Positions 1-8,756 of a stretch of DNA of 28,313 bases are shown one piece after another. Below the pieces are notes generated by a model. That model had not been told where the DNA came from. It ran no database searches and worked only from the letters and a program-made list of their open reading frames with translations. Each line of letters begins with the position of its first letter. The first letter of the stretch is position 1. This DNA is from CAIUKX01 sp964580965 (lineage in GTDB: Bacteria > Bacteroidota > Bacteroidia > Flavobacteriales_D > Crocinitomicaceae). The stretch is from the NCBI GenBank assembly GCA_964580965.1, contig CAZOLZ010000031.1:1-28313 (forward strand). Reading direction: 5' to 3'. Both the position numbers and the translations under genes were made by a program.

Positions 1-69
1 GATATTGATTTTGATGATTTGGAAGTTGATTCAGACAAAAATATTTCTAAAGAAGCTTCAAAAGTTTAA
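1..69 (+). CDS. 3' end of an unidentified protein (partial)
   Basis: Frame 1 is open from the window edge to a TAA at 67-69 and encodes 22 residues ending in SKEASKV. The tail is acidic (DIDFDDLEVDSD) and has no recognisable domain. It ends 22 nt before rfbA on the same strand, so the two genes may be co-transcribed. The product cannot be named from this fragment. It could also be a chance reading frame, but the acidic composition and clean stop before the next gene favour a real C-terminus. Confidence 0.5.
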   Translation, partial: DIDFDDLEVDSDKNISKEASKV

Positions 70-91
70 TTAGACTAAATACCCAAAAATT

Positions 92-952
92 ATGAAAGGA
101 ATTATATTAGCTGGTGGTTCGGGTACTAGGTTACATCCACTAACCCTTGCTATCAGTAAACAATTGATGCCGATTTATGATAAACCAATGATTTATTACC
201 CTTTATCTGTTTTGATGAATGCAGGTATAAAGGATATACTAATCATATCTACCCCACATGATTTACCTCACTTTGAGAAGTTATTGGGTGATGGCAGCAG
301 AGTTGGTTGTAAATTTTCGTATGCAGTTCAGCCTGAACCTAACGGTTTAGCACAAGCATTTATTATTGGGGAAGAGTTTATCGGAAACGATAAAGTTGCC
401 TTAATTTTAGGTGATAATATCTTTTATGGTGTTGGGATGGGTAATCTATTAAAACAAAATGTCGATCCAAATGGTGGAGTTGTTTATGCATATCACGTTT
501 CCGATCCTGAAAGATATGGAGTTGTTGAATTTGATGAAAACATGAAGGTTGTTTCTATTGAAGAAAAGCCAGAAAATCCAAAATCAAATTACGCGGTCCC
601 TGGGTTATATTTTTATGATAACGATGTAATAGAGATTGCTAAAAATTTGAAACCTTCTGCTCGTGGTGAATATGAAATCACAGACGTAAATGCTGAATAT
701 TTAAGAAGAGGAAAACTTCAAGTTGCAATTTTAAATAGAGGGACAGCTTGGTTAGATACAGGAACCCATGCTTCCTTGATGCAGGCAGGGCAATTTGTTC
801 ATGTAATCGAAGAACGTCAAGGTCTAAAGATTGGATGTATTGAAGAAATTGCATATAGAAATGGTTTTATTACCAAAGAACAATTAAAAGAAGTTGCTGA
901 ACCATTGGTTAAGAGTGGATACGGTAATTATTTGTTGAATTTGATCAAATAA
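92..952 (+). CDS. rfbA: glucose-1-phosphate thymidylyltransferase
   Basis: This enzyme makes dTDP-glucose from dTTP and glucose-1-phosphate, the first step of dTDP-L-rhamnose and related sugar-nucleotide synthesis for surface polysaccharides. The 286 residues match the usual family length. The nucleotide-binding loop GGSGTRL is at residues 8-14, followed by SKQLMPIYDKPM with the conserved Lys. GDNIFYG (Asp108) is the metal-binding region, and EEKP, GLYFYD and AWLDTGTH are typical RmlA signatures. No other rml genes are visible, although the rest may lie upstream. Only 1 nt separates its stop from the next start, so translation of the two is probably coupled. Confidence 0.95.
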   Translation: MKGIILAGGSGTRLHPLTLAISKQLMPIYDKPMIYYPLSVLMNAGIKDILIISTPHDLPHFEKLLGDGSRVGCKFSYAVQPEPNGLAQAFIIGEEFIGNDKVALILGDNIFYGVGMGNLLKQNVDPNGGVVYAYHVSDPERYGVVEFDENMKVVSIEEKPENPKSNYAVPGLYFYDNDVIEIAKNLKPSARGEYEITDVNAEYLRRGKLQVAILNRGTAWLDTGTHASLMQAGQFVHVIEERQGLKIGCIEEIAYRNGFITKEQLKEVAEPLVKSGYGNYLLNLIK

Positions 953-953
953 T

Positions 954-1922
954 ATGCAAGATCTAAAATCATTTACTTCCTTTATTGAAAAAGAAATCGA
1001 AAAATTTTCTTTTCCAAGCTCACCTGAAAATCTGTATGAACCGTTAAGGTATTTTTTAAAGATTGGAGGGAAAAGGATGCGTCCAATTTTGACTTTATTA
1101 GGTGGTTTAGCATTTGATTGTGAAGCTCATAAAACAAAAGATGCAGCACTAGCAGTTGAGTTTTTCCATAATTTTTCATTGATTCATGATGATATAATGG
1201 ACGAAGCACCTTTACGAAGAGGGACTTCAACAATACATGAAAAATGGGATCAAAATATTGCCATTTTATCGGGTGATGTTCTTTTGATAAAAGCATATCA
1301 AGTTTTATCAAGTTATGATGCCGACACCTTCAAGAAGTTGATGGGATTGTTTAACAAAACAGCTGTTGAAGTTTGTGAGGGTCAACAGTTAGATATGGAT
1401 TTCGAAACACGAAAAGAAGTTAAAATAGAAGAATACATTGAAATGATTCGTCTAAAAACGTCTGTTTTGTTAGGCTGTGCTCTTGAAATGGGGGCTATTG
1501 TAGCTAACGCAAATCAAAAAGATAAAGAATTGATTTACGATTTCGGAATGAACATCGGGATTGCATTTCAAATTCAAGATGATATATTAGATTTATATGC
1601 CGATCCTGAAAAATTTGGAAAACAAGTAGGAGGAGATATTATAGCGAATAAAAAAACGTTATTGATGTTAAAGGCATTTGAGATGTCAAATGAACAACAA
1701 TTAAAAGATTTAGAAGCATTATTAGTAACTAAAGATCCAACTAAAAAAGTGTTGAATGCACAACAATTATTTAATGAGATTGGTGTATATCAAGCTTGTG
1801 AGTCTATTAAAGATACCTATTATCAAAAAGCATTGAAATCATTAGAACAATTATCTGTTTCTGACGTGAAGAAAGCACCTTTGAAATCTTTAGCATTGTA
1901 TGTAATGCAGAGAGATGTTTAG
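954..1922 (+). CDS. polyprenyl (geranylgeranyl/farnesyl-type) diphosphate synthase
   Basis: A trans-prenyltransferase of 322 residues that condenses isopentenyl diphosphate with allylic diphosphates to make precursors for quinones, carotenoids or other isoprenoids. The first Asp-rich motif DDIMD (residues 79-83) and second motif DDILD (209-213) are intact, with the GGKRMRP substrate-binding segment near residue 38. The first motif is DDxxD without the two-residue insertion of bacterial FPP synthases, and a Phe lies five residues before it, so a short-to-medium chain product (possibly C20) is likely. Exact chain length cannot be set from sequence alone. The ATG at 954 follows the rfbA stop by 1 nt, and mtnB starts 15 nt after it. 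Confidence 0.9.
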   Translation: MQDLKSFTSFIEKEIEKFSFPSSPENLYEPLRYFLKIGGKRMRPILTLLGGLAFDCEAHKTKDAALAVEFFHNFSLIHDDIMDEAPLRRGTSTIHEKWDQNIAILSGDVLLIKAYQVLSSYDADTFKKLMGLFNKTAVEVCEGQQLDMDFETRKEVKIEEYIEMIRLKTSVLLGCALEMGAIVANANQKDKELIYDFGMNIGIAFQIQDDILDLYADPEKFGKQVGGDIIANKKTLLMLKAFEMSNEQQLKDLEALLVTKDPTKKVLNAQQLFNEIGVYQACESIKDTYYQKALKSLEQLSVSDVKKAPLKSLALYVMQRDV

Positions 1923-1937
1923 TTTAATTTTCTGGAA

Positions 1938-2534
1938 ATGAAGGAAGAATTAGCAGCAACTATTAAAGCATACCATCACAAAGGTTGGTCTCCAGCAACA
2001 TCAACAAACTATTCGTTCAAAGAAGGTCCTGAAGCAACAGAGATAAATGTTTCTCGTTCGGGAATAGATAAAGCAAATTTTCATGCTGAAGATTTTATTT
2101 TAGTTGATACTAAAGGAAAACCAACAGCTGCTAATCCTGATGCTGTTCCTTCAGCTGAAACATTGATTCACTGTGTCATTTATGAATTGTTTCCAGAAAC
2201 ACAAGTCATTCTTCATAGCCACTCAATCTATTCAGCTTTGTTATCTCAAGCTTACGATAACCAAGTTGAATTTGAAGGGTACGAAATCCAAAAAGGTTTT
2301 GCAGGGCAAACTTCTCACGAAGCAAAAGTCTCAATTCCAATCTTTGAAAACAGTCAGGATATGTTGTTTTTTGATAAAATTTTAAAAGAAAAGAAAAATG
2401 AACTTTTAAATCATTCGTTTATTATCAAAAAGCATGGTACTTATGCATGGGGTAAGAATTTATTTGAAGCTAAAAGACATTTGGAAACGATAGAGTACCT
2501 TACTCAATGCAAATGGATGGAAAGACAACTATAA
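1938..2534 (+). CDS. mtnB: methylthioribulose-1-phosphate dehydratase
   Basis: A class II aldolase-fold, zinc-dependent enzyme that dehydrates 5-methylthioribulose-1-phosphate in the methionine salvage pathway, which recycles methylthioadenosine. The 198 residues agree with bacterial MtnB. The N-terminal WSPATSTNYS segment is family-like. HSH at 93-95 and His166 in KKHGTYAWG supply the metal ligands, and Glu74 in SAET is the likely catalytic acid. It lies 105 bp upstream of metK, so SAM synthesis and salvage of its by-product sit together. No mtnA, mtnC, mtnD or mtnK is seen in the window. Confidence 0.88.
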   Translation: MKEELAATIKAYHHKGWSPATSTNYSFKEGPEATEINVSRSGIDKANFHAEDFILVDTKGKPTAANPDAVPSAETLIHCVIYELFPETQVILHSHSIYSALLSQAYDNQVEFEGYEIQKGFAGQTSHEAKVSIPIFENSQDMLFFDKILKEKKNELLNHSFIIKKHGTYAWGKNLFEAKRHLETIEYLTQCKWMERQL

Positions 2535-2639
2535 ACGCTATTTCTTACTTTCAAAACATATTCTATTTTATGAATAGATTAATAGAATTCAAATATTTTT
2601 TTCTTACATTCGTAAACCATAAATTTTTTTAACATAGTT

Positions 2640-3896
2640 ATGTCATATTTATTTACTTCAGAGTCAGTATCAGAAGGACATCCAGATAAAATTGCTGATC
2701 AAATATCAGATGCTTTAATTGATAATTTCATGGCATTTGATCCTAAATCAAAAGTTGCATGTGAAACATTAGTAACTACTGGTTTAGTCGTATTAGCTGG
2801 AGAGGTTAACACATCAACTTATTTAGATGTGCAATCAATTGCTCGTGATGTAATTTCAAAAATTGGTTACACAGAATCAGATTATATGTTTGAATCTAAG
2901 TCATGTGGTATTATTTCAGCTATTCATGAACAGTCACCAGAGATTAATCAAGGTGTTGAAAGATCGAATCCTGAAGATCAAGGTGCAGGAGATCAAGGAA
3001 TGATGTTTGGGTACGCTACTCGTGAGACTGAAAACTACATGCCTCTAGCTCTGGATATGGCTCATAAAATCTTACAAGAATTATCTTACATTAGAAATAA
3101 TGAACCAGATTTAATTGGTTATTTAAGACCGGATGCTAAGTCGCAAGTTACAATCGAATATTCTGATGATAATGTTCCACAAAGAATTGATTCTATCGTA
3201 GTTTCAACTCAACATGATGATTTTGATTTAGAAGAAGAGATGTTAGCTAAAATTAAGGAAGATATAATTACTCTTGTAATCCCAAGAGTAAAAGCTAAAT
3301 TAACTCCAGAATTACAAGCGCTATTCAACGATCAAATTAAATATCACATTAATCCAACAGGTAAATTTGTTATTGGTGGACCTCATGGAGATTCAGGTTT
3401 GACTGGAAGAAAAATTATCGTTGATACTTATGGTGGAAAGGGTGCTCATGGTGGAGGGGCTTTCTCTGGAAAAGACCCATCAAAAGTGGATCGTTCTGCT
3501 GCTTATGCAACAAGACACGTAGCTAAAAATTTAGTTGCTGCAGGAGTTTGTGATGAGGTTTTAGTTCAAGTATCTTATGCAATTGGTGTTGCAGAACCTT
3601 GTGGTTTATACATCAACACTTACGGTACTTCGAAAGTTAATATGTCTGATGGAGATTTAGCGAAAATTGTTGCAGGAATCTTTGATATGAGACCTTATTT
3701 CATCGAGCAACGTTTGAAATTACGTAATCCTATTTATTCTGAGACTGCTGCTTATGGTCACATGGGAAGAAAAAATGAGGTTGTCACTAAAACTTTCAAA
3801 GCTTTAGATGGTTCAGAAATCAAAAAAGAAGTTGAATTATTTACTTGGGAAAAATTAGATTACGTTGATAAAGTGAAAACAGCATTAAACTTATAA
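2640..3896 (+). CDS. metK: S-adenosylmethionine synthetase
   Basis: Makes S-adenosylmethionine from methionine and ATP, hydrolysing the triphosphate, in the cytoplasm. The 418 residues are somewhat longer than the E. coli enzyme (about 384). Diagnostic motifs are present: GHPDKIADQISDA with the catalytic His14, GAGDQGMMFGYA (hexapeptide and methionine/ATP region) and the Gly-rich loop GGKGAHGGGAFSGKD. The 105-bp leader after mtnB has room for its own promoter. I looked for a SAM riboswitch there and saw no convincing structure. Confidence 0.97.
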   Translation: MSYLFTSESVSEGHPDKIADQISDALIDNFMAFDPKSKVACETLVTTGLVVLAGEVNTSTYLDVQSIARDVISKIGYTESDYMFESKSCGIISAIHEQSPEINQGVERSNPEDQGAGDQGMMFGYATRETENYMPLALDMAHKILQELSYIRNNEPDLIGYLRPDAKSQVTIEYSDDNVPQRIDSIVVSTQHDDFDLEEEMLAKIKEDIITLVIPRVKAKLTPELQALFNDQIKYHINPTGKFVIGGPHGDSGLTGRKIIVDTYGGKGAHGGGAFSGKDPSKVDRSAAYATRHVAKNLVAAGVCDEVLVQVSYAIGVAEPCGLYINTYGTSKVNMSDGDLAKIVAGIFDMRPYFIEQRLKLRNPIYSETAAYGHMGRKNEVVTKTFKALDGSEIKKEVELFTWEKLDYVDKVKTALNL

Positions 3897-3963
3897 GAGT
3901 AACTACAAATATCTCTAGATAAATCATTTTTTGATTAAGTACATAAAAATAAAATAAGCTAAG

Positions 3964-4632
3964 ATGGAAAAAATAACGAGACTGTTATTTATTTTATTTA
4001 TTAATATGAGTGCTTTAGCTCAGCCTAATATCGTTAAAGATTCTGAGGGAAACGAATATAAAACTGTTCAAATTGGAAATCAGGTATGGATGGCAGAGAA
4101 TTTGAGAACTTCTGTATATGGAAATGGCGATTCAATTTCCAATATAATTAATAAAGAAAAATGGATTAGTCTTCAATCTGGTGCTTGGTCTCATTATCAA
4201 AATGATGAAGAATATAATCCGATTTACGGAAAATTATACAATTGGTATGTGATTGAAGATGAACGAGGTATTTGTCCAGCTGGTTTTCATGTTCCAACTA
4301 ATGAAGAATGGAACGTTTTAAGTTCATTCATTGGAGAACAAGGATTTGTGAATGAAGAAGGGATTATTTTAAAAGCAAAGGAAGGTTGGAATGACTATGA
4401 AATGTTAAACGGTAACGGTTCAGATAACTTTCAATTTGCAGCTTTACCAGGTGGAAATAGAAATTTAAATGGAACTTTTTCAAAGATGGGTATAAATGGT
4501 TATTGGTGGAGCTCTTCTATAAACAATGAAGTAAATGCATGGTGTCGCTATTTATACAACAGTAGTTCATCTATTTTGTGTTATGATGATTATAAGAATT
4601 ATGGATTTTCTATCCGTTGTGTTCAAGATTAA
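3964..4632 (+). CDS. secreted FISUMP-domain protein (Fibrobacter paralogous domain family)
   Basis: A 222-residue protein with an N-terminal signal peptide (hydrophobic stretch to about residue 19, ending SALAQ). The mature part fits the FISUMP (TIGR02145) family common in Bacteroidota and Fibrobacter: KTVQIGNQVWMAENLR near the start, YGKLYNWY, then CPAGFHVPTNEEW, LPGGNR, YWWSSS and a C-terminal FSIRCVQD. The family folds like a C-type lectin/formylglycine-enzyme domain and its biological role is mostly unknown. It is probably periplasmic or outer-membrane associated. It lies 67 bp after metK and overlaps the stop of the convergent deoC by 4 bp. No specific ligand can be assigned. Confidence 0.85.
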   Translation: MEKITRLLFILFINMSALAQPNIVKDSEGNEYKTVQIGNQVWMAENLRTSVYGNGDSISNIINKEKWISLQSGAWSHYQNDEEYNPIYGKLYNWYVIEDERGICPAGFHVPTNEEWNVLSSFIGEQGFVNEEGIILKAKEGWNDYEMLNGNGSDNFQFAALPGGNRNLNGTFSKMGINGYWWSSSINNEVNAWCRYLYNSSSSILCYDDYKNYGFSIRCVQD

Positions 4633-5318
4633 TAATTCGACTTTTCAGAATTATTAATTCCATTCATTTTATCCACAGAAGCATATCCAATTCCAAAACG
4701 TTCAACTAAAGGATTAAAAACATCAATTTGTTCTTTTGTACGAATTCCTCCGGATGCTTTAATTTTTAAGGTGTGATTACCAATGGTTCTATCCATAATT
4801 TGAACTTTATCTACTTCTGCACCAACATCAACCTTTCCTGTAGAAGTTTTAATGAAGTCCACATCTATCTCCATACAGATTTTTGTAGCTAAAGCAGTCT
4901 GTTCATTTGTTAATAATCCACTTTCAACGATAACTTTCAATAGAGGTGTATTTCCTTTACTTGTTTTCAATTGATTTCTAGCTTCATTGATTTGAGATAT
5001 TTCCAATTGAAGATATTCAGGTTCATTAATTCGATGGTAATTCCAAACAACGTCTATTTCATCAGCTCCTTGGTATACTATTTTTTTTAATTCTTCAATT
5101 TTTTCTTCAATCGTATTAGCACCATTAGGAAATGATACAACACTACAAACTAATACATTAGAACCTGCTAATAATTTTGCTGATTGACCAACGTGTTTTG
5201 GCATTACACAAACAGATTTAACACCTAGCTGAGTAGCTTTTTCACAAAGATTTTCAATTGCTTCATTACTTGCTGAATTATCCAGTAAAGTGTAGTCAAT
5301 TTTATTGTTCGGAAACAT
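4629..5318 (-). CDS. deoC: deoxyribose-phosphate aldolase
   Basis: Cleaves 2-deoxyribose-5-phosphate to glyceraldehyde-3-phosphate and acetaldehyde in deoxynucleoside catabolism. The 229 residues suit the short bacterial DeoC form. The Schiff-base lysine is Lys157 in DFIKTSTGK, the second active-site lysine is Lys187 in IKASGGIRT, and the catalytic Asp is in ADEIDVVWN (about residue 89). The start is only 3 nt after the stop of the upstream truncated gene, so it is the last gene of the era-der-ppx operon. Its TAA overlaps the stop of the convergent FISUMP gene. Confidence 0.95.
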   Translation of the reverse strand: MFPNNKIDYTLLDNSASNEAIENLCEKATQLGVKSVCVMPKHVGQSAKLLAGSNVLVCSVVSFPNGANTIEEKIEELKKIVYQGADEIDVVWNYHRINEPEYLQLEISQINEARNQLKTSKGNTPLLKVIVESGLLTNEQTALATKICMEIDVDFIKTSTGKVDVGAEVDKVQIMDRTIGNHTLKIKASGGIRTKEQIDVFNPLVERFGIGYASVDKMNGINNSEKSNY

Positions 5319-5321
5319 ATT

Positions 5322-5556
5322 TTAGTTGTTAGCTTGAATGTTATTAGAGAATTCTAGAGGTAAAACGGTTTCATTAATTAGATTAAACTTATTTTTAATT
5401 TTTTTCAATGTATTATCATCAGTTTGATTCAAATCAATTGAAATTTCTTCATCATTTTTTAATAAGATAATTATTTCAAATAATTTGACATCAATTTGTT
5501 TGATTTCACTTAATTGTATCGTTCTTTCTTTGATTCTATAAAGTCGAAATTTTATA
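5322..5556 (-). CDS. C-terminal fragment of an unidentified protein, 5' end lost in the assembly gap
   Basis: 77 codons are open on the minus strand from the gap edge to a TAA at 5322-5324. The segment is rich in beta-strand-like alternation (KERTIQLSEIKQIDVK, FEIIILLKNDEEISIDL) and ends NIQANN. It resembles small bacterial membrane proteins ending in a PH-like domain, but no family can be named with confidence. A naive translation across the N run fuses it to ppx. I treat it as a separate gene because ppx proteins of this type normally end shortly after the GLSDG segment, which lies on the other side of the gap. It is tightly linked to deoC. Confidence 0.6.
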
Positions 5557-5656
5557 NNNNNNNNNNNNNNNNNNNNNNNNNNNNNNNNNNNNNNNNNNNN
5601 NNNNNNNNNNNNNNNNNNNNNNNNNNNNNNNNNNNNNNNNNNNNNNNNNNNNNNNN
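5557..5656. other. assembly gap (100 N)
   Basis: Exactly 100 consecutive N, the conventional filler for a scaffold join of unknown length. The real distance and content are not known. The 3' end of ppx and the 5' part of the gene ending at 5322 must lie here. Confidence 0.98.
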
Positions 5657-6515
5657 AAAGGTCATAAATCATTCCATCTGATAATCCTACTTTGGGTATG
5701 ATAACAGAGTCTGCACCTAATTCTTTCAATATATATATATAAATATCCATTGCAGGTACGATTACGTCAGCACGATCAGCTTTTAATTGAAATTTAGCTA
5801 TTCGATCATCTACAGAAAGTTCATTTAAATTAGTTCTTAATTTTTCTATTTTCTTTAGTGGAATTGGACTGAGATTATTGCCTCCTATAATTTTTAGGAC
5901 TCTATTGATATTTCCACCTGTTGCAAAAATTATATGGGGATTACTCAAATCTACGTATTGAACAATCCATTCGTTTATATGTTTCCAAGTGTTTGATTTA
6001 ACTTTTTTCTTCAAAAGTCTAATTGTGCCAATTTCAAAAGATTTTGAAGCAATACGTTCTCCTTTTTCAAAGACTGAAATTTCAGTACTACCTCCTCCAA
6101 CATCAACAACAATGAAAGGTTTAGACTTTTCGAAATCGAGTAACATAAATGTTCCAAAAATTAATTTAGCTTCTTCATCGCCGGATATGATTTCAATTTC
6201 AACACCAGTTTTTTCTTGGATTAAATCACGAACCTCTAATCCATTTATTGCTTCTCTCATTGCTGAAGTTGCACAGGCTCTCAGGTGTTTTACTTCATAA
6301 ATTTCAGAGATTAAACGAAAAGACTCAATGGTTTTAACGAATTTTTCAGTTTTTGAGGGGCTTATGATACCATTTTCAAAAACTTCTTCACCTAAACGAA
6401 GAGGAATTCTGGTATAAGAAATCTTTTTGACATACGAATAACCACTTTCTTTTTTAACTTCTCCAATTAAAAGTCTAGCAGCATTTGTACCGATATCAAT
6501 TGCACCATATTTCAT
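5657..6515 (-). CDS. ppx: exopolyphosphatase / guanosine pentaphosphate phosphatase family protein (3' end in gap)
   Basis: An ASKHA-fold phosphatase of the Ppx/GppA family that hydrolyses polyphosphate and possibly pppGpp. 286 residues are visible before the gap. The phosphate-1 motif AIDIGTNAARLLI is at residues 5-17, ATSAMREA at 82-89 and the phosphate-2 motif DVGGGSTE at 138-145, followed by FATGGNINR. The last visible segment, VGLSDGMIYDL, is close to the natural C-terminus of the short Bacteroidota Ppx form (about 300 residues), so only a few codons are probably missing. It starts 7 nt after der. Whether it acts on polyphosphate or on pppGpp cannot be read from sequence. Confidence 0.88.
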
Positions 6516-6522
6516 GATAAGA

Positions 6523-7833
6523 CTATTTTTTTCTGAAGAAGATTCTTATTGGTACTCCTTTAAAATCGAATTTTTCTCTTAATCTATTCTCTAAAAATCT
6601 CTTGTAACTGTCAGGTATATATTGTGGTAAATTACAGAAAAACGCAAATGCAGGTGTATGTGAAGGTAATTGTTGTACATATTTGATTCGGATATACTTT
6701 CCTTTTAATGATGGAGGTGGAGTAGAGTCAATGATATCTAACATTACTTCATTTAATACTGATGTAGGGATTTTTTGAACTCTATTGTTATATACCTCCA
6801 TTGCTGTTTCAACAGTTTTGTGTAAACGTTGCTTGGTGATTGTAGAAGTGAAAACAATAGGTACATCATTAAAAGGCGCTAATTGTTCCCTTAATTTTTC
6901 TTCAAATTGAACCATTGTATTGGTTTCTTTTTCAATTAAATCCCACTTATTTACAACTACAACAACACCTTTAGCATTCTTTTCAATAATGTAATAGATA
7001 TGTAAATCTTGTTTTTGAATTCCTTCTTCTGCATCAATCATGAATATACAAACATCGGAATCCTCAATACTTTTAACTGAACGAAGTACAGAGTAATATT
7101 CGATGTCCTCTATAACTTTTGCTTTTTTTCGAATTCCAGCAGTATCTACTAATAAGAAGTCAAATCCAAAAGCTTTATATCTTGTATTAATTGAATCTCT
7201 TGTCGTTCCGGATATATTTGTTACAATATTTCGATCTTCTCCAGTTAAAGCATTTACTAGTGATGATTTACCTACATTAGGTTTACCAACAATAGAAATT
7301 CTTGGAAGTGTATTTTTTTCGTTTACACTTTCATCTTCCTTATCTAGATGTTTAACCAAATCATCTAATAACTCACCCGTTCCACCACCGTTAGTAGCAG
7401 AAATATCGTAAACATTCCCTAACCCAAATTCATAAAATTCAGAAGATAAACCAAAACGACCAGTATTATCTACTTTGTTTGCTGCAATTAAAACTTGCTT
7501 TTTTGATTTTCTTAATAAATGTGCAACAACTTGATCTAAGTCCACTATACCAGTTGTAACATCTACAACAAAGACAATTACCTTAGCCTCTTCAATAGCA
7601 ATTTCAACTTGTTTACGAATTTCTCCCTCAAATATATCTTCAGACCCACTAATGTATCCTCCTGTATCAATGACAGAAAATTGGAAACCAGACCATTCAC
7701 CTCTACCATATAATCGATCTCTAGTTACACCAGAAACTTCTTTTACAATGGCATCTCTAGACTCAGTTAATCGGTTAAATAATGTTGATTTTCCTACATT
7801 TGGCCTTCCAACAATAGCTACGATATTATTCAT
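6523..7833 (-). CDS. der: ribosome biogenesis GTPase Der (EngA)
   Basis: An essential double-GTPase that acts in 50S ribosomal subunit assembly. The 436 residues match the family. The first G domain has the P-loop GRPNVGKS at residues 9-16, DTGG and NKVD. The second has GKPNVGKS at 183-190, DTAG and NKWD. The C-terminal KH-like domain ends in FDFKGVPIRIFFRKK, typical of Der. It lies 17 nt downstream of era and 7 nt upstream of ppx, so the three are very likely co-transcribed. Confidence 0.97.
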   Translation of the reverse strand: MNNIVAIVGRPNVGKSTLFNRLTESRDAIVKEVSGVTRDRLYGRGEWSGFQFSVIDTGGYISGSEDIFEGEIRKQVEIAIEEAKVIVFVVDVTTGIVDLDQVVAHLLRKSKKQVLIAANKVDNTGRFGLSSEFYEFGLGNVYDISATNGGGTGELLDDLVKHLDKEDESVNEKNTLPRISIVGKPNVGKSSLVNALTGEDRNIVTNISGTTRDSINTRYKAFGFDFLLVDTAGIRKKAKVIEDIEYYSVLRSVKSIEDSDVCIFMIDAEEGIQKQDLHIYYIIEKNAKGVVVVVNKWDLIEKETNTMVQFEEKLREQLAPFNDVPIVFTSTITKQRLHKTVETAMEVYNNRVQKIPTSVLNEVMLDIIDSTPPPSLKGKYIRIKYVQQLPSHTPAFAFFCNLPQYIPDSYKRFLENRLREKFDFKGVPIRIFFRKK

Positions 7834-7850
7834 AATTTTATGCTTTTAGG

Positions 7851-8726
7851 CTAATAGCCATATCTTTTAAGTTTGTTATCAGTAGACCTCCAATCTTTAT
7901 CAACTTTTACGTAAGTTTCTAAGAATACTTTTTGACCTACAAATTTTTCTATTTCTATTCTTGCTTCACGACCAATTCGTTTAAGCATGATTCCACCTTT
8001 ACCAATGATGATCCCTTTTTGAGAGTCTCTTTCTACTATGATCAAAGCTCTCATTTTAATAATACTAGGTTCCTCGATGTATTCTTCAACCTCAATATGA
8101 CAAGAATAAGGGACTTCTTTTTGACAATGAATGAATATTTTTTCACGAATTATTTCAGATACAAAAAATCGCATTGGTCGATCTGAAATTGAATCTTTGT
8201 CATAGTAAGCTGGACTTTCAGGTAATAGTTGATGGATTTTATCCCACAATAAATCAATATTAAATCCATGTAAAGCAGACATCAAAAATACATACGCATC
8301 AGGTAATCTATCTTGCCAATAAGTGATGCGTTCCATTACTTTTTCTTGATCTCCTAAATCAATTTTATTGATTAAACAAATCACAGGTATGTTTAACTTT
8401 TGAATTTTTAAAAGTGTTTCTTTGTGATTCATGTCATTTTCAAAAATATCTGTAATGAAAATCAGGATATCAGCATCCTGCAAGGCAGTGTTTACGTACC
8501 CCATCATTGCATCATGCATCTTGTATGCAGAATTTACAACACCAGGTGTATCTGAAAAAACAATTTGATAGTTTTCGTCATTTACAATTCCTAAAATTCG
8601 GTGACGTGTAGTTTGAGCTTTGGAAGTAACAATAGATAATTTTTCACCTAAAAGGCGATTCATTAGTGTAGATTTACCGACATTCGGACTTCCAACGATG
8701 TTTACAAACCCTGCTTTATGGGACAT
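7851..8726 (-). CDS. era: GTPase Era, 16S rRNA-binding
   Basis: A small Ras-like GTPase that binds the 3' end of 16S rRNA and helps 30S subunit maturation. The 291 residues have the P-loop GSPNVGKS (12-19), DTPG (59-62), NKID (120-123) and a C-terminal KH domain with the GxxG loop GKGG at 242-245. It is the first gene of the minus-strand block era-der-ppx-(gap)-deoC. A promoter-like box (TATCTTTG) lies about 22 nt upstream of its ATG. Confidence 0.97.
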   Translation of the reverse strand: MSHKAGFVNIVGSPNVGKSTLMNRLLGEKLSIVTSKAQTTRHRILGIVNDENYQIVFSDTPGVVNSAYKMHDAMMGYVNTALQDADILIFITDIFENDMNHKETLLKIQKLNIPVICLINKIDLGDQEKVMERITYWQDRLPDAYVFLMSALHGFNIDLLWDKIHQLLPESPAYYDKDSISDRPMRFFVSEIIREKIFIHCQKEVPYSCHIEVEEYIEEPSIIKMRALIIVERDSQKGIIIGKGGIMLKRIGREARIEIEKFVGQKVFLETYVKVDKDWRSTDNKLKRYGY

Positions 8727-8748
8727 TTTAATTTGTTTTAATGACTAA

Positions 8749-8756
8749 CAAAGATA
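8749..8756 (-). promoter_or_regulatory. probable -7 box of the era operon promoter
   Basis: On the minus strand these bases read TATCTTTG, a perfect match to the Bacteroidota -7 consensus TAnnTTTG, 22 nt before the era ATG. I do not see a clear -33 TTTG partner at the usual 17-23 nt spacing, so this rests on the -7 box and its position. Confidence 0.5.

Noticed and set aside
2535..2639. Possible SAM riboswitch upstream of metK
   Set aside because: The 105-bp spacer is AT-rich with no convincing pseudoknot or multi-helix core of the known SAM riboswitch classes.
3964..4632. FISUMP protein as a variable protein of a diversity-generating retroelement
   Set aside because: The fold class is related to C-type lectin proteins, but there is no reverse transcriptase, template repeat or adenine-biased variable stretch in the window.
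4629..8726. Nucleotide second-messenger or defence cluster around ppx
   Set aside because: The genes (era, der, ppx, deoC) are ordinary housekeeping genes and no defence domain is seen; the gap content is unknown but small operon spacing suggests nothing unusual.
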